Positions 17,813 through 25,822 of a stretch of 42,358 nucleotides of DNA are shown here, piece after piece. How positions within the stretch are numbered: position 1 is the first letter of the stretch; each line of letters starts with the position of its first letter. The position numbers were made by a program, and so were the translations under genes. Location of the stretch: contig DILB01000015.1 of NCBI GenBank assembly GCA_002424815.1, forward strand, positions 1 through 42,358, given 5' to 3'. The stretch comes from Caryophanales bacterium UBA5603 (lineage in GTDB: Bacteria > Bacillota_I > Bacilli_A > Izemoplasmatales > Hujiaoplasmataceae). A model generated the notes under the pieces. The model saw only the letters and a list, made by a program, of their open reading frames with translations, was not told the DNA's origin and did not search any database.

Positions 17813-17821
17813 ATTATACCA
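17813..17821 (-). promoter_or_regulatory. promoter of pcrA-ligA-uvrA (extended -10)
   Basis: TGGTATAAT on the minus strand (-10 at 17813-17818) has no good -35. The predicted start leaves a leader of only about 10 nt, with the AGGTGA ribosome-binding site at its very 5' end. That short distance makes the assignment less certain. Confidence 0.5.
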
Positions 17822-17862
17822 TAAAATAGCATCAAATTATTGAATATGTCTGATAATTAGAA

Positions 17863-17892
17863 TAAAAAAAGACGGAAATGTTCCGTCTTAAA
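17863..17892 (-). terminator. terminator of the tsaE-to-17897 operon
   Basis: The perfect stem AAGACGGAA (17869-17877) / TTCCGTCTT (17881-17889) has a 3-nt loop and is followed on the minus strand by a run of T residues. It separates this operon from the pcrA promoter. Confidence 0.85.
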
Positions 17893-17896
17893 ACAC

Positions 17897-18136
17897 TTAT
17901 TCTTTTTTTATTTTAATATCTTTTATCAATCGGATAATCCAGATTGTTAAGAAAAATAATGACAATCCAAGTGTAAATACAAAAGCAAGAACAAAGATAA
18001 TAATTTGCCATGTTTGCCAAACTGAATCAATCAGTGAATCTTGGTTTGTCAAAGTAAGAATATTGGAGGCTAATCCAATCGCACTTGCTATGACCATTAG
18101 AGTGAATCCAACAATATTGATAATATGTCTCTTCAT
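17897..18136 (-). CDS. small two-helix membrane protein, unknown
   Basis: A 79-residue protein with two hydrophobic helices (about 5-28 and 43-70) joined by a polar loop, and a Lys-rich C-terminus (IKDIKIKKE). I recognise no family. I prefer ATG 18136, with AAGTGA close upstream; GTG 18142 overlaps the glnS stop and is the alternative. It is the last gene before a strong terminator and is probably translated from the glnS transcript. Confidence 0.6.
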   Translation of the reverse strand: MKRHIINIVGFTLMVIASAIGLASNILTLTNQDSLIDSVWQTWQIIIFVLAFVFTLGLSLFFLTIWIIRLIKDIKIKKE

Positions 18137-18138
18137 AA

Positions 18139-19773
18139 TCACTTATAACTTGACTTCAATTCGACAGTGCGATTGAAAATCAAATTCCCCTTTTTTGAGT
18201 CATAATCTGCTGAAAAATATCCCATTCGCACGAATTGATATTTATCTTCAGATACGGTATCTTTCAATGATGATTCGACAAATCCTTTAATGGTTGTCCA
18301 CGAATTTAAATTTAATCTTTCTTCAAGCGGACGATCACCATCACTATCAACTAACAGTGGTTCAAATAGATTAAATGTAGCAGGGATTGCACTTGATGCT
18401 TCAACAAAATGAATGTTCCCATTTGGTTTTCTTCCTGTAAACCCAGAACCAGACCGAGTTTCAGGATCATATGTGCAATGCAGTTCCGATATGGTCCCAT
18501 CCGTATTTCGAACAACATCAACACAACGAACAAAATATGCATGCATCAACCTGACCTCTAGACCCATAGCTAGACGTTTCCAGCCTTTTTCAGGAACGCC
18601 ATCATAAAAGTCATCTCGATCAATATATACTTCTTTTCCAAACAATATTTTTCTCATTCCAAGCGCTTCATTTTCATTGTTATTAGGTAATTCCAATTCT
18701 TCAATTATGCCTTCAGGATAATTTAAAATGATTACTTTTAAGGGTTTTAATACAGCATTCACTCTACGAAGTTGAAGTTTTAAATCTTCACGTAAAGAGG
18801 TTTCAAGCATTTCATTTGAGACGGTAGAATTGATACGTGATAATCCGGTAGACAATATGAAATTACGAATTGAATTAGGTGTGTACCCTCTCCTTCGCAA
18901 ACCCACGAGAGTTGGCATTCTAGGGTCGTCATAACCTTTAACTAGCTTAGATTCGACTAATTGTTTCAAATAACGTTTTGACATAATCGTATTCGCTATG
19001 TTTAATCTTCCAAACTCATATTGATGAGGAATATGTGGCATTTCACATTTTTCTACGAACCAATCATAGAGAACTCGATGATCATCATATTCAAGTGAAC
19101 ACAGTGAGTGAGTAATTCCTTCAATCGAGTCTTGTAAGGGGTGAGCAAAATCATACATCGGATAAATACACCATTTATTGCCCGTATTGTGATGATTAAT
19201 ATGAATAATTCGATAAATGACTGGGTCACGCATGTTAATGTTAGGACTAGACATATCAATTTTAGCTCTTAAGGTCTTTTCTCCGTCTTTATATACTCCG
19301 TTCCTCATTGCTTTAAATAAGGTTAAGTTCTCATCGATCGTTCGGTTACGATTCGGTGATTCTTTTCCGGGTGTATTCAAGGTTCCTCGATAATTTGACA
19401 TTTCTTGTGCACTAAGATCACACACAAAAGCAAGGCCTTTACGAATCAATAATAATGCACGTTCGTAAGACTCTTCAAAATAATCTGATCCAAAAAGAAT
19501 TTGTTTGGGTTCATAGCCCAACCATCTTATATCCTCTATAATAGCATCAACAAACATAGCATCTTCTTTGACTGGGTTCGTATCATCAAATCGAAGGTTG
19601 GTGCTTCCGCCAAACATTTTTGCTAACTCAAAGTTCGTAATAATAGCGCGAGCATGGCCGATATGTAAATAGGCATTTGGCTCCGGAGGAAAACGCGTCA
19701 TGATTGATGATACTTTGCCACTGGCGAGATCTTCTTCCATGATTGTTTTTATAAAATTTGATTGCATTTCCAT
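18139..19773 (-). CDS. glnS: glutaminyl-tRNA synthetase
   Basis: A 544-residue class I synthetase that charges tRNA-Gln with glutamine. It is GlnRS rather than GluRS: it keeps the GlnRS-type opening PPEPNAYLHIGHARA (HIGH at 37-40), NLRFDDTNPVKEDAM, GNKWCIYPMYDFAH, HSLCSLEYDDHR and the MSKR loop (IMSKRYLKQLV). The C-terminal anticodon-binding beta-barrel ends NRTVELKSSYK. Length matches bacterial GlnRS (about 550). GGAGG lies 9 nt before the ATG. It follows tsaD by 29 nt, and that gap is too short for a T-box leader. Most Gram-positives instead make Gln-tRNA via GatCAB, so its presence is informative. Confidence 0.97.
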   Translation of the reverse strand: MEMQSNFIKTIMEEDLASGKVSSIMTRFPPEPNAYLHIGHARAIITNFELAKMFGGSTNLRFDDTNPVKEDAMFVDAIIEDIRWLGYEPKQILFGSDYFEESYERALLLIRKGLAFVCDLSAQEMSNYRGTLNTPGKESPNRNRTIDENLTLFKAMRNGVYKDGEKTLRAKIDMSSPNINMRDPVIYRIIHINHHNTGNKWCIYPMYDFAHPLQDSIEGITHSLCSLEYDDHRVLYDWFVEKCEMPHIPHQYEFGRLNIANTIMSKRYLKQLVESKLVKGYDDPRMPTLVGLRRRGYTPNSIRNFILSTGLSRINSTVSNEMLETSLREDLKLQLRRVNAVLKPLKVIILNYPEGIIEELELPNNNENEALGMRKILFGKEVYIDRDDFYDGVPEKGWKRLAMGLEVRLMHAYFVRCVDVVRNTDGTISELHCTYDPETRSGSGFTGRKPNGNIHFVEASSAIPATFNLFEPLLVDSDGDRPLEERLNLNSWTTIKGFVESSLKDTVSEDKYQFVRMGYFSADYDSKKGNLIFNRTVELKSSYK

Positions 19774-19802
19774 AATTAAAAACCTCCGTTAATGTGATTC
19801 AA

Positions 19803-20798
19803 TTAGTTTAATTTTAGACGTGAATCTGCATTGAGATACATATTATCCGCTTGTTGAGTCTTATTATATTTAAAATAACCTGCCGCTGCAATCATTGCTG
19901 CATTGTCAGTACAGTATTGCATTGCTGGAAAATATACAGGAACAAATTGAATCTGATCTTGCATTTTAGCTCTTAATCCGCGATTAGCGGCCACCCCACC
20001 AGCGACAATTACCTGTTTGACCTGATATTTTATCGCTGCGGATTTGGTTTTTCTAACAAGCACATCGGTAACAGCGTCTTGAAAACTTCTTGAAAAATTG
20101 GCTTTATCAATTTCCAAATTACGTTGTTTCATATTGTGGTGAAAATTTATAACATGTGATTTTAACCCTGAAAAACTAAAATTAAAATCATCCGTATCTA
20201 TCATCGGCCGTGGAAAATGATATATATCCATGCCAAGGCTAGCTAATTTATCGACCTGAGGTCCCCCGGGATATGGTAATTCAAGTATCCGCGCAATCTT
20301 ATCATAAGCTTCTCCAACCGCATCATCCATTGTTTCTCCAAGTTTTACAAAATCATAATGTTCCTTCATCAAGATTAATTCTGTGTGACCACCCGATACA
20401 ACTAATGCCAAACAAGGAAATTCAATGGATCTTTCAATATTGTTTGCATAAATATGACCAGCTATGTGATGTATACCAATCAATGGTATTTGATAATTCA
20501 TCGCTATAACTTTAGCTGCGGATACGCCAATAAGAAGCGAGCCTATTAATCCTGGTCCTTCGGTAACAGCAACTAAATCAATATCACTATAAGAAATTCC
20601 AGCCTTTTTAATCGCTTGGTCAAAGACTAAGGTTACCCCTTTGACATGTTCCCTTGAAGCAATTTCAGGAACAACTCCGCCATATTCTTTATGGATATCT
20701 ATTTGACTTAATACCACATTTGATAAAACAGTTTTACCATCAACGACAACAGCAACACTTGTCTCATCACAACTTGTTTCAATTCCCAATACAATCAT
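19803..20798 (-). CDS. tsaD: tRNA N6-threonylcarbamoyladenosine transferase subunit TsaD
   Basis: A 331-residue Kae1/TsaD ASKHA-fold protein. With TsaB and TsaE it transfers the threonylcarbamoyl group to A37 of ANN-decoding tRNAs. Motifs: GIETSCDETSVA at the N-terminus, the metal-binding HHIAGH (about 109-114), VVSGGHTEL, and VAGGVAANRGLR. Length is normal. It follows rimI by 19 nt in the tsaE-tsaB-rimI-tsaD order shared with many Firmicutes. The TsaC/Sua5 partner is not in the window. Confidence 0.97.
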   Translation of the reverse strand: MIVLGIETSCDETSVAVVVDGKTVLSNVVLSQIDIHKEYGGVVPEIASREHVKGVTLVFDQAIKKAGISYSDIDLVAVTEGPGLIGSLLIGVSAAKVIAMNYQIPLIGIHHIAGHIYANNIERSIEFPCLALVVSGGHTELILMKEHYDFVKLGETMDDAVGEAYDKIARILELPYPGGPQVDKLASLGMDIYHFPRPMIDTDDFNFSFSGLKSHVINFHHNMKQRNLEIDKANFSRSFQDAVTDVLVRKTKSAAIKYQVKQVIVAGGVAANRGLRAKMQDQIQFVPVYFPAMQYCTDNAAMIAAAGYFKYNKTQQADNMYLNADSRLKLN

Positions 20799-20817
20799 TT
20801 ATTTCACATCACTTCTG

Positions 20818-21264
20818 TTAGATATTTTTTAGCATGAGATCGGCATCTTCGCCATTCTCATAATATTGTTTTCTAGTTGCAACTTTTGAAAATCCAAACT
20901 TACTATAAAATTGTTGAGCTTTAAAATTACTAGGCCTAACCTCAAGCGTTAGAGTATTAACCTCGTTATCCTTTAAAAATTTCAATATGAAGTTCATCAA
21001 CTGTGAACCAAGTCCAGAACGTTGTTTTTCAGGAATAATATAGATATTAAGAATTTGCGCCACCGGCGAATCAACCCAAAGACTAACATGTCCAAGAAAT
21101 AATGAACTTTCTTGTTCTTCCATGATAAGGTAATAAGCAAATGGATTTTGTCTCAATTCATTGATTAACGTTTCTTCTCCTAAGGATTGACCAAGAATCC
21201 GACGATCTTGATATACAATCGCAGGGACGTCTTTTTCCTCCATAAATCGAATACGTGTATTCAT
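20818..21264 (-). CDS. rimI: ribosomal protein S18-alanine N-acetyltransferase-like GNAT
   Basis: A 148-residue GNAT acetyltransferase of the RimI type. The acetyl-CoA loop is QRSGLGSQLM (about 97-106, R/QxxGxG/A form). The family tail EVRPSNFKAQQFYSKFGF and the YYENGEDADLML motif identify RimI rather than a generic GNAT. RimI acetylates the N-terminal alanine of S18; bacterial homologues can be broader. The ATG immediately follows the tsaB stop, so translation is probably coupled. Its place between tsaB and tsaD is the standard context. Confidence 0.88.
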   Translation of the reverse strand: MNTRIRFMEEKDVPAIVYQDRRILGQSLGEETLINELRQNPFAYYLIMEEQESSLFLGHVSLWVDSPVAQILNIYIIPEKQRSGLGSQLMNFILKFLKDNEVNTLTLEVRPSNFKAQQFYSKFGFSKVATRKQYYENGEDADLMLKNI

Positions 21265-21870
21265 TTATAAAGCTCTATTCCTTTCAGCCTCAGTGATTTG
21301 AAGATAATTAGGGGTTAATCCATGAACATCAGAAACCACTTGATATAGTTTGCTTTTAATTATTTTTAAAATATCTGGTTTCCCTTCACTTATTTCTATA
21401 CATGGCTGTTTGGTTTCGATGCGAAATTGGTCAAGATTCATTAAGATATCATTTTTCTTAATCTTCAAAACACCACTATTTTGTTCGTACTGTGCTAAAA
21501 ACGCGTTGCCTCGACGGGCATCTATAATAGCGACAATATTCTCAGCATCTGATGCGGTTGCCAATAATGCCAAGGATGAAAAAGAATATATTAATATCTC
21601 GTTGAGATAACCAATCATTTTAGCAATTGCAACCCCAATTCGAACGCCCGTATAACTTCCAGGTCCAATACCAACCATAATACCTTGTATATCTTTTAAA
21701 ACTAATTCATTTTTTATAAGAATTTCTTCAATCAAAGGCATGATTGTAACCGAATGATTGCTCGAGCCCTCTTGATAAACCGAATCTATAACCTTACCAT
21801 CTAGGATTAATGATAAATAAATATATTTAGTTGCCGTATCGATCGCTAATACTTTTGATGGCAAATTCAT
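21265..21870 (-). CDS. tsaB: tRNA threonylcarbamoyladenosine biosynthesis protein TsaB
   Basis: A 201-residue TsaB (YeaZ), the non-catalytic ASKHA partner that holds TsaD in an active complex. Family motifs: VLAIDTATKYI at the N-terminus and GIGPGSYTGVRIGVA in the first half. The C-terminal half is poorly conserved, as is usual for the family. The start is ATG 21870, with GGGAGTGG just upstream. A longer reading would run deeper into tsaE. With this start the gene overlaps the end of tsaE by 44 nt, which suggests tight coupling. Confidence 0.93.
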   Translation of the reverse strand: MNLPSKVLAIDTATKYIYLSLILDGKVIDSVYQEGSSNHSVTIMPLIEEILIKNELVLKDIQGIMVGIGPGSYTGVRIGVAIAKMIGYLNEILIYSFSSLALLATASDAENIVAIIDARRGNAFLAQYEQNSGVLKIKKNDILMNLDQFRIETKQPCIEISEGKPDILKIIKSKLYQVVSDVHGLTPNYLQITEAERNRAL

Positions 21871-22288
21871 ATGTTCCACTCCCTTCAATGGTAACGATTC
21901 TATTTGTTTCATTGATCACTTCAATTAAAATTTCCATCATCTCATCTGGAAGCATGGCTCTAATATAGGTATACCATTCAATGACAGCAATACCTTTGCC
22001 ATAAATAAAATCATCTAGTTCATAGTCATATCCGATGTTTTCTAACCGATAGACATCCATATGATATAAAGGAATTTCTCCTTTGTAAACTTTTAAAATC
22101 GTGAAAGTAGGTGAATTGACATTGTCTTTGATGCCAATATGCCTAGCTAAAAATTGGGTGAAGGTTGTTTTCCCACTCCCAAGAGTACCTTGTAATCCGA
22201 TAATATAACCCGGTTTCACTGTTTTAGAAACCAACTCGGCTAAGCGATTCATATCGTTTAAATTATTTATCAAAAAGCTTTTTTTCAT
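21827..22288 (-). CDS. tsaE: tRNA threonylcarbamoyladenosine biosynthesis ATPase TsaE
   Basis: A 153-residue TsaE (YjeE/YdiB) P-loop ATPase that powers turnover of the TsaBD complex. The Walker A is GTLGSGKTT (about residues 34-42). SPTFTILKVY and YHMDVYRLEN are family signatures, and the latter carries the conserved acidic residue. IAVIEWYTY follows. The start ATG 22288 has GGAG 6 nt upstream; an upstream GTG is less likely. It is the first gene of its operon and is divergent from the diacylglycerol kinase-family gene. Confidence 0.95.
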   Translation of the reverse strand: MKKSFLINNLNDMNRLAELVSKTVKPGYIIGLQGTLGSGKTTFTQFLARHIGIKDNVNSPTFTILKVYKGEIPLYHMDVYRLENIGYDYELDDFIYGKGIAVIEWYTYIRAMLPDEMMEILIEVINETNRIVTIEGSGTYEFAIKSISDRYGN

Positions 22289-22318
22289 GTTTTTCTCCAC
22301 ATCATTAATATCATAAAA

Positions 22319-22327
22319 ATTATAACA
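22319..22327 (-). promoter_or_regulatory. promoter of tsaE operon (extended -10)
   Basis: TGTTATAAT on the minus strand (-10 at 22319-22324), with no recognisable -35. It is placed about 31 nt upstream of the tsaE ATG. Confidence 0.6.
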
Positions 22328-22405
22328 TAAATTAATTTATTCTATCTTCTATATTCATGTAAATTTGAAAGTTTTTGTATCCTACTATCGAACTTAAAAG
22401 TTGTA

Positions 22406-22478
22406 TGCTATAATTGTCGAATAAGGAGTATAGTCAAAACCTTGTACTTTGTTTTTAAGACTATAATAAGTTTATATC
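22406..22478 (+). promoter_or_regulatory. promoter and leader of the diacylglycerol kinase-family gene
   Basis: The extended -10 TGCTATAAT (TATAAT at 22409-22414) would start transcription near 22421, giving a leader of about 58 nt. The leader opens with AAGGAG (22423-22428) that no ATG or GTG follows at usable distance. Next is an inverted repeat TATAGTC (22429-22435) / GACTATA (22459-22465). The gene's own ATG has no convincing ribosome-binding site. A second TATAAT (22462-22467) lies very close to the ATG. Confidence 0.5.
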
Positions 22479-23372
22479 ATGTATTTAATCATACACAATC
22501 CGTTATCAAATAACAAAAAATCTAAAAAAACAACCGCAAAAATCGTTAAACATCTGCAAAAAAATGATATAGCTTTTAATCTGCGATCTACTTTAAAAAT
22601 TGATAATTTGAATGATTTTCTCGACAATAACCCACTTATTACTGATATTATTTATTGTGGTGGTGATGGCTCTTTCAATTATCTTGTCAATAACGTTGAT
22701 GTCTCAAAAATCAAACAAAATATTCATCTGGCTCAAAGTGGATCTGGAAACGATTTTTTAAGAACTCTGAAACCTTTGAAAAAAGCCAATGTATCGGTTG
22801 GTGAAGCGATAACGAATTCCAAATCCGCAAGTTTTATTAACGGCTGTGGAATGGGTGTCGATGGTGCCATTTGTCATTATGTCAATTCAGACACCAAAAA
22901 AAATAAATTCTCTTATTTTGTAAATACATTTAAAGGCATTTCGTCTTTCAAGCCGACATCGATGGATATCACTGTTGATGGAAAAAATTACCCTTTTGAA
23001 AAAACTTTTTTCGTTGCAGTTCAAAACGGTCGCTATTTTGGTGGAGGAATGAAAGCTGCTCCTAAAGCCGACGTGACTGACGATCTTTACCAAGTTATTA
23101 TTGCGCATACCCTTTCAAAAATGCTAATAAGTGTCTTATTTATAACCGTTTACTCTGGGATACATCGCATATTTAAAAAATGGGTAACCATTCTTGATGG
23201 AAAATCAATTCAAATTACATCAAAAGATCCACAGTATTTTCAAACGGATGGAGAAGTTATCGAAAATGTTCGCTCCGTCACCATATCAAAAAAAATCTCT
23301 CGAGAATTTTATGCTTATACTCCCAAAAATATTAAACAACACTTCAAAAAATCAGAAAAGAATAAGTTATAA
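22479..23372 (+). CDS. diacylglycerol kinase-family lipid kinase
   Basis: A 297-residue DAGK-catalytic-domain protein (YegS/DgkB/LCB5 superfamily). It has the nucleotide-binding GGDGSFN motif (about residues 61-67), then AQSGSGNDFLRTL and the NGCGMGVDGAI segment of the C-terminal beta-sandwich. Such enzymes phosphorylate diacylglycerol or related lipids. DgkB recycles DAG released from lipid or LTA metabolism, and Lgt in this window also depends on phosphatidylglycerol. The substrate cannot be fixed from sequence. The protein is basic towards its C-terminus. It is a single-gene unit between the tsaE operon and pgi. Confidence 0.88.
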   Translation: MYLIIHNPLSNNKKSKKTTAKIVKHLQKNDIAFNLRSTLKIDNLNDFLDNNPLITDIIYCGGDGSFNYLVNNVDVSKIKQNIHLAQSGSGNDFLRTLKPLKKANVSVGEAITNSKSASFINGCGMGVDGAICHYVNSDTKKNKFSYFVNTFKGISSFKPTSMDITVDGKNYPFEKTFFVAVQNGRYFGGGMKAAPKADVTDDLYQVIIAHTLSKMLISVLFITVYSGIHRIFKKWVTILDGKSIQITSKDPQYFQTDGEVIENVRSVTISKKISREFYAYTPKNIKQHFKKSEKNKL

Positions 23373-23374
23373 TG

Positions 23375-23410
23375 AAAATGGATAGCTCGTATGCGCTATC
23401 CATTTTTTTA
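23375..23410. terminator. bidirectional terminator between the DAGK-family gene and pgi
   Basis: The stem AATGGATAGC (23377-23386) / GCTATCCATT (23395-23404) has an 8-nt loop, followed by TTTTT on the plus strand and flanked by AAAA. It serves the convergent genes ending at 23372 and 23408. Confidence 0.85.
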
Positions 23411-24745
23411 TGAATGAAGTTTCGCTTCTAGTTCAGCCTTTAATTTTTCATAACCCGGTTTGCCGAGTAAGGCGAACATATTTTTTTTATACGCTTCTAC
23501 GCCTGGTTGATCAAAGGGATTTACTCCTAATACATACCCACTAATACCACATGCTAATTCAAAAAAATAAACAAGATAACCAAATGAAAATGCATCAATT
23601 TTCGGGATAGTAATTACCAAATTTGGAACATATCCTTTTTCATGAGCTAGTAAAGTACCTTCAAAAGCTTTTTTATTGATGAAGTCAATGGATTTTCCAG
23701 AAAGATAATTTAATCCATCTAAATCGGTATCCGTTTTTTCGATGGTTAAATCTTCACAGGGAGTTTCAACCATCATGATAGTCTCAAACATCAATCGTCT
23801 TCCCTCTTGAATATACTGTCCAAGAGAATGTAGATCCGATGAAAAATTAGCGCTTGCAACAAATAATCCTTTGTGATCTTTTCCTTCAGATTCTCCAAAC
23901 AATTGTTTCCACCATTCTGCAAAATAAGCTAATCCGGGTTCATAATTTACTAACATTTCAATGGCCTTATTACTACGATACAGCATGTTGCGAATGGCTG
24001 CATAAAGATATGCATCATTTTTCATGATATCAGCCGATTTATACTCTGATTTGGCAGCTTTTGCCCCTTTCATCATCATCCGAATATCGATTCCTGAAGC
24101 TGCGATTGGAAGAAGTCCTACAGCAGTTAATACACTGAATCTGCCACCAATATCATCAGGAACAACGAAAGTTTCATAACCATTTTGAATCGCCAACGTC
24201 CTTAAAGCACCTTTTGAAGCATCGGTTGTTGCATAGATACGGTCTTTTGCGCCTTCCATACCATACTTCTCTTCAAGCAATTTTTTAAATAATCGAAAAG
24301 CAATAGCTGGTTCTGTTGTTGTTCCCGATTTAGAAATAACATTGACCGCAAAATCTTTTGTTTTAACATACTCGATTAACTCGCTTAAATAAGTTGATGA
24401 CATCTGATGTCCAGCAAAAATGATTTCTAACTTTTTTTGACGAGAAAAATAAGGAGTTAGCATTTCGATTGCCGCTTTTGCTCCAAGATAAGAACCGCCA
24501 ATACCAATAACAACTAAAACTTTCGCTTGTCTCCGTATTTTTCTTGATGCCGACAAAATCCGTTTGAATTCATCTTTATCATAATTTGTCGGTAAATCAA
24601 TCCATCCGAGAAAGTCGCTACCTTTTCCGTTTTTATTTTTTAAAGCCTTGTGGGCTTCATTAATTTCTTTTTGAATTACATTTAACATTGAAACATCAAT
24701 AAAAGGTAGTGCGTGCGAAACATCAAATTTTACATATTTATCCAT
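23408..24745 (-). CDS. pgi: glucose-6-phosphate isomerase
   Basis: A 445-residue Pgi of the short Gram-positive type. It interconverts glucose-6-phosphate and fructose-6-phosphate in glycolysis. Signatures: VVIGIGGSYLGAKAA (about 78-92), the SIS-fold VISKSGTTTEPA segment, the catalytic Glu region GRRLMFETI and the C-terminal NPFDQPGVEAYKK, which carries the conserved lysine. GGAGG precedes the ATG. It is monocistronic, with an extended -10 promoter upstream and a shared terminator downstream. Confidence 0.97.
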   Translation of the reverse strand: MDKYVKFDVSHALPFIDVSMLNVIQKEINEAHKALKNKNGKGSDFLGWIDLPTNYDKDEFKRILSASRKIRRQAKVLVVIGIGGSYLGAKAAIEMLTPYFSRQKKLEIIFAGHQMSSTYLSELIEYVKTKDFAVNVISKSGTTTEPAIAFRLFKKLLEEKYGMEGAKDRIYATTDASKGALRTLAIQNGYETFVVPDDIGGRFSVLTAVGLLPIAASGIDIRMMMKGAKAAKSEYKSADIMKNDAYLYAAIRNMLYRSNKAIEMLVNYEPGLAYFAEWWKQLFGESEGKDHKGLFVASANFSSDLHSLGQYIQEGRRLMFETIMMVETPCEDLTIEKTDTDLDGLNYLSGKSIDFINKKAFEGTLLAHEKGYVPNLVITIPKIDAFSFGYLVYFFELACGISGYVLGVNPFDQPGVEAYKKNMFALLGKPGYEKLKAELEAKLHS

Positions 24746-24771
24746 AAAATATTCCTCCAGAAAACAATCAT

Positions 24772-24780
24772 ATTATATCA
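24772..24780 (-). promoter_or_regulatory. promoter of pgi (extended -10)
   Basis: TGATATAAT on the minus strand (-10 at 24772-24777), about 27 nt upstream of the pgi ATG, with a poor -35. Confidence 0.6.
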
Positions 24781-24837
24781 TAGATTGAACATTGAAAAAA
24801 GCGGGCTCTCAATCGTAAAAACGTTTTCTTGTATAAA

Positions 24838-24872
24838 AAATCAAAAGCGACGATACTATTCGTCGCTTTTTC
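24838..24872 (-). terminator. terminator overlapping the 3' end of the S1-domain gene
   Basis: The perfect 11-bp stem AAAAGCGACGA (24843-24853) / TCGTCGCTTTT (24860-24870) has a 6-nt loop and is followed on the minus strand by TTTTGATTTTTT. The upstream arm encodes the last residues (KSDE) and the stop codon falls in the loop. Confidence 0.85.
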
Positions 24873-25188
24873 CATAGTTATCGATCCATACTGGCAACAT
24901 TGTCGCAAGCGGTTTGAAACCGATTTTTAAATGGATGTTCATATATTTTTTTCTGTTTGTCTGGTTGACCTTCTTGAAGCTCAAACTGACCTTTTCGTCG
25001 GCATTGATGCCAAGCACTTCCAATTTCACTACATCTCCGATTTTAAAAAACTCTTCAATGTTCTTGACGTATCCGTCGCTGACTTCTGAAATATGAATCA
25101 ATCCATCGATATTCTCATCGATTTTGACAAACGCCCCATATGGTTTGATCCCGGTTATTCGTCCTTTGACGACATCACCTTTCTTCAT
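24856..25188 (-). CDS. S1 RNA-binding domain protein (general stress protein 13-like)
   Basis: A 110-residue protein, nearly all of its first 75 residues a single S1/OB-fold domain: GDVVKGRITGIKPYGAFVKI, then GLIHISE and VSLSFKKV. This resembles Bacillus YugI/GSP13, which binds RNA or ribosomes. The C-terminal 35 residues are less conserved. The start is ATG 25188 with GAGGTG 6 nt upstream; a GTG nine bases earlier overlaps that site. It is monocistronic, with its own promoter and a terminator built into its last codons. Confidence 0.85.
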   Translation of the reverse strand: MKKGDVVKGRITGIKPYGAFVKIDENIDGLIHISEVSDGYVKNIEEFFKIGDVVKLEVLGINADEKVSLSFKKVNQTNRKKYMNIHLKIGFKPLATMLPVWIDNYGKSDE

Positions 25189-25219
25189 ATCAAACACCTC
25201 ATATAGATTGTATGAATTT

Positions 25220-25228
25220 AGTATATCA
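25220..25228 (-). promoter_or_regulatory. promoter of the S1-domain gene (extended -10)
   Basis: TGATATACT on the minus strand (-10 at 25220-25225), about 32 nt upstream of the chosen start. Confidence 0.5.
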
Positions 25229-25269
25229 CATTACTTTATATTATTCATAGGGAAACAGTGGATTATCCT

Positions 25270-25303
25270 TAAAAAAAAACATTCGCTTTTAACGAATGTT
25301 TAC
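25270..25303 (-). terminator. terminator of the yutD-nfu-pgpA-like operon
   Basis: The stem AAACATTCG (25277-25285) / CGAATGTTT (25293-25301) has a 7-nt loop. On the minus strand it is followed by an unbroken run of nine T residues. Confidence 0.85.
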
Positions 25304-25315
25304 GAATAGGTGTAT

Positions 25316-25813
25316 TTATTCAACTGCAGAGTTATGAGCGACAGAACTCGCGGCAGCCGCCGCAATTGCACCAATAATATCGTCCATAAATGTGTGACAT
25401 ACATGATCGTTTTTTCCAAGTTTATCTAAAATACCAATAATTCCAGGTTTCACTTTATCAACATATCCAAAATTAGTCAATCCAATCGAACCGTATATGT
25501 TGCATATCGATAAGACGAGAATTTCATCAATACCATATAAAGGGTTGTCACTATTAATTAAAGATTGTAATGGTTCAGAAAGTTTTTTCTGCTCAGCGAG
25601 CATATCAAGTTCAACGCCAGTCAAGATTGCATAATGAACTTCACGTTTTGACAAAACTCTATCAACGGCCTCGGCACAAACATCCATGGTTAGATCAGGA
25701 ATATATTTTTGTTGTAAAAAATATACAATTTCAGTAATGTCACTTAATTCAACGCCACGTTTTTTAAATAGATTGATGCAAGTTGTTTTCATTGATTCCT
25801 TTTTATTTTCCAT
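25316..25813 (-). CDS. phosphatidylglycerophosphatase A-like protein (YutG family)
   Basis: A 165-residue protein of the PgpA-related family (Bacillus YutG). PgpA dephosphorylates phosphatidylglycerophosphate to phosphatidylglycerol. Visible features are the GIDEILVLSICNIYGSIG segment, the acidic FMDDIIGAIAAA helix near the C-terminus (matching the PgpA TDD-type metal-binding site) and little overall hydrophobicity compared with E. coli PgpA. AAGGGG lies 5 nt before the ATG. It is the last gene of a yutD-nfu-yutG cluster, as in Bacillus. Enzymatic activity in this soluble branch is not certain. Confidence 0.8.
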   Translation of the reverse strand: MENKKESMKTTCINLFKKRGVELSDITEIVYFLQQKYIPDLTMDVCAEAVDRVLSKREVHYAILTGVELDMLAEQKKLSEPLQSLINSDNPLYGIDEILVLSICNIYGSIGLTNFGYVDKVKPGIIGILDKLGKNDHVCHTFMDDIIGAIAAAAASSVAHNSAVE

Positions 25814-25822
25814 ATAAACCCC

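Noticed and set aside
19774..19802. T-box leader for glnS
   Set aside because: Only 29 nt separate tsaD and glnS, far too short for a T-box, and no specifier/antiterminator features are seen.
24815..24830. Possible CcpA (cre-like) site upstream of pgi, TAAAAACGTTTTCT
   Set aside because: It differs from the cre consensus at two outer positions and such A/T-rich palindromes around CG are common in AT-rich DNA. HprK makes CcpA control likely in the cell, but this site alone is not enough.
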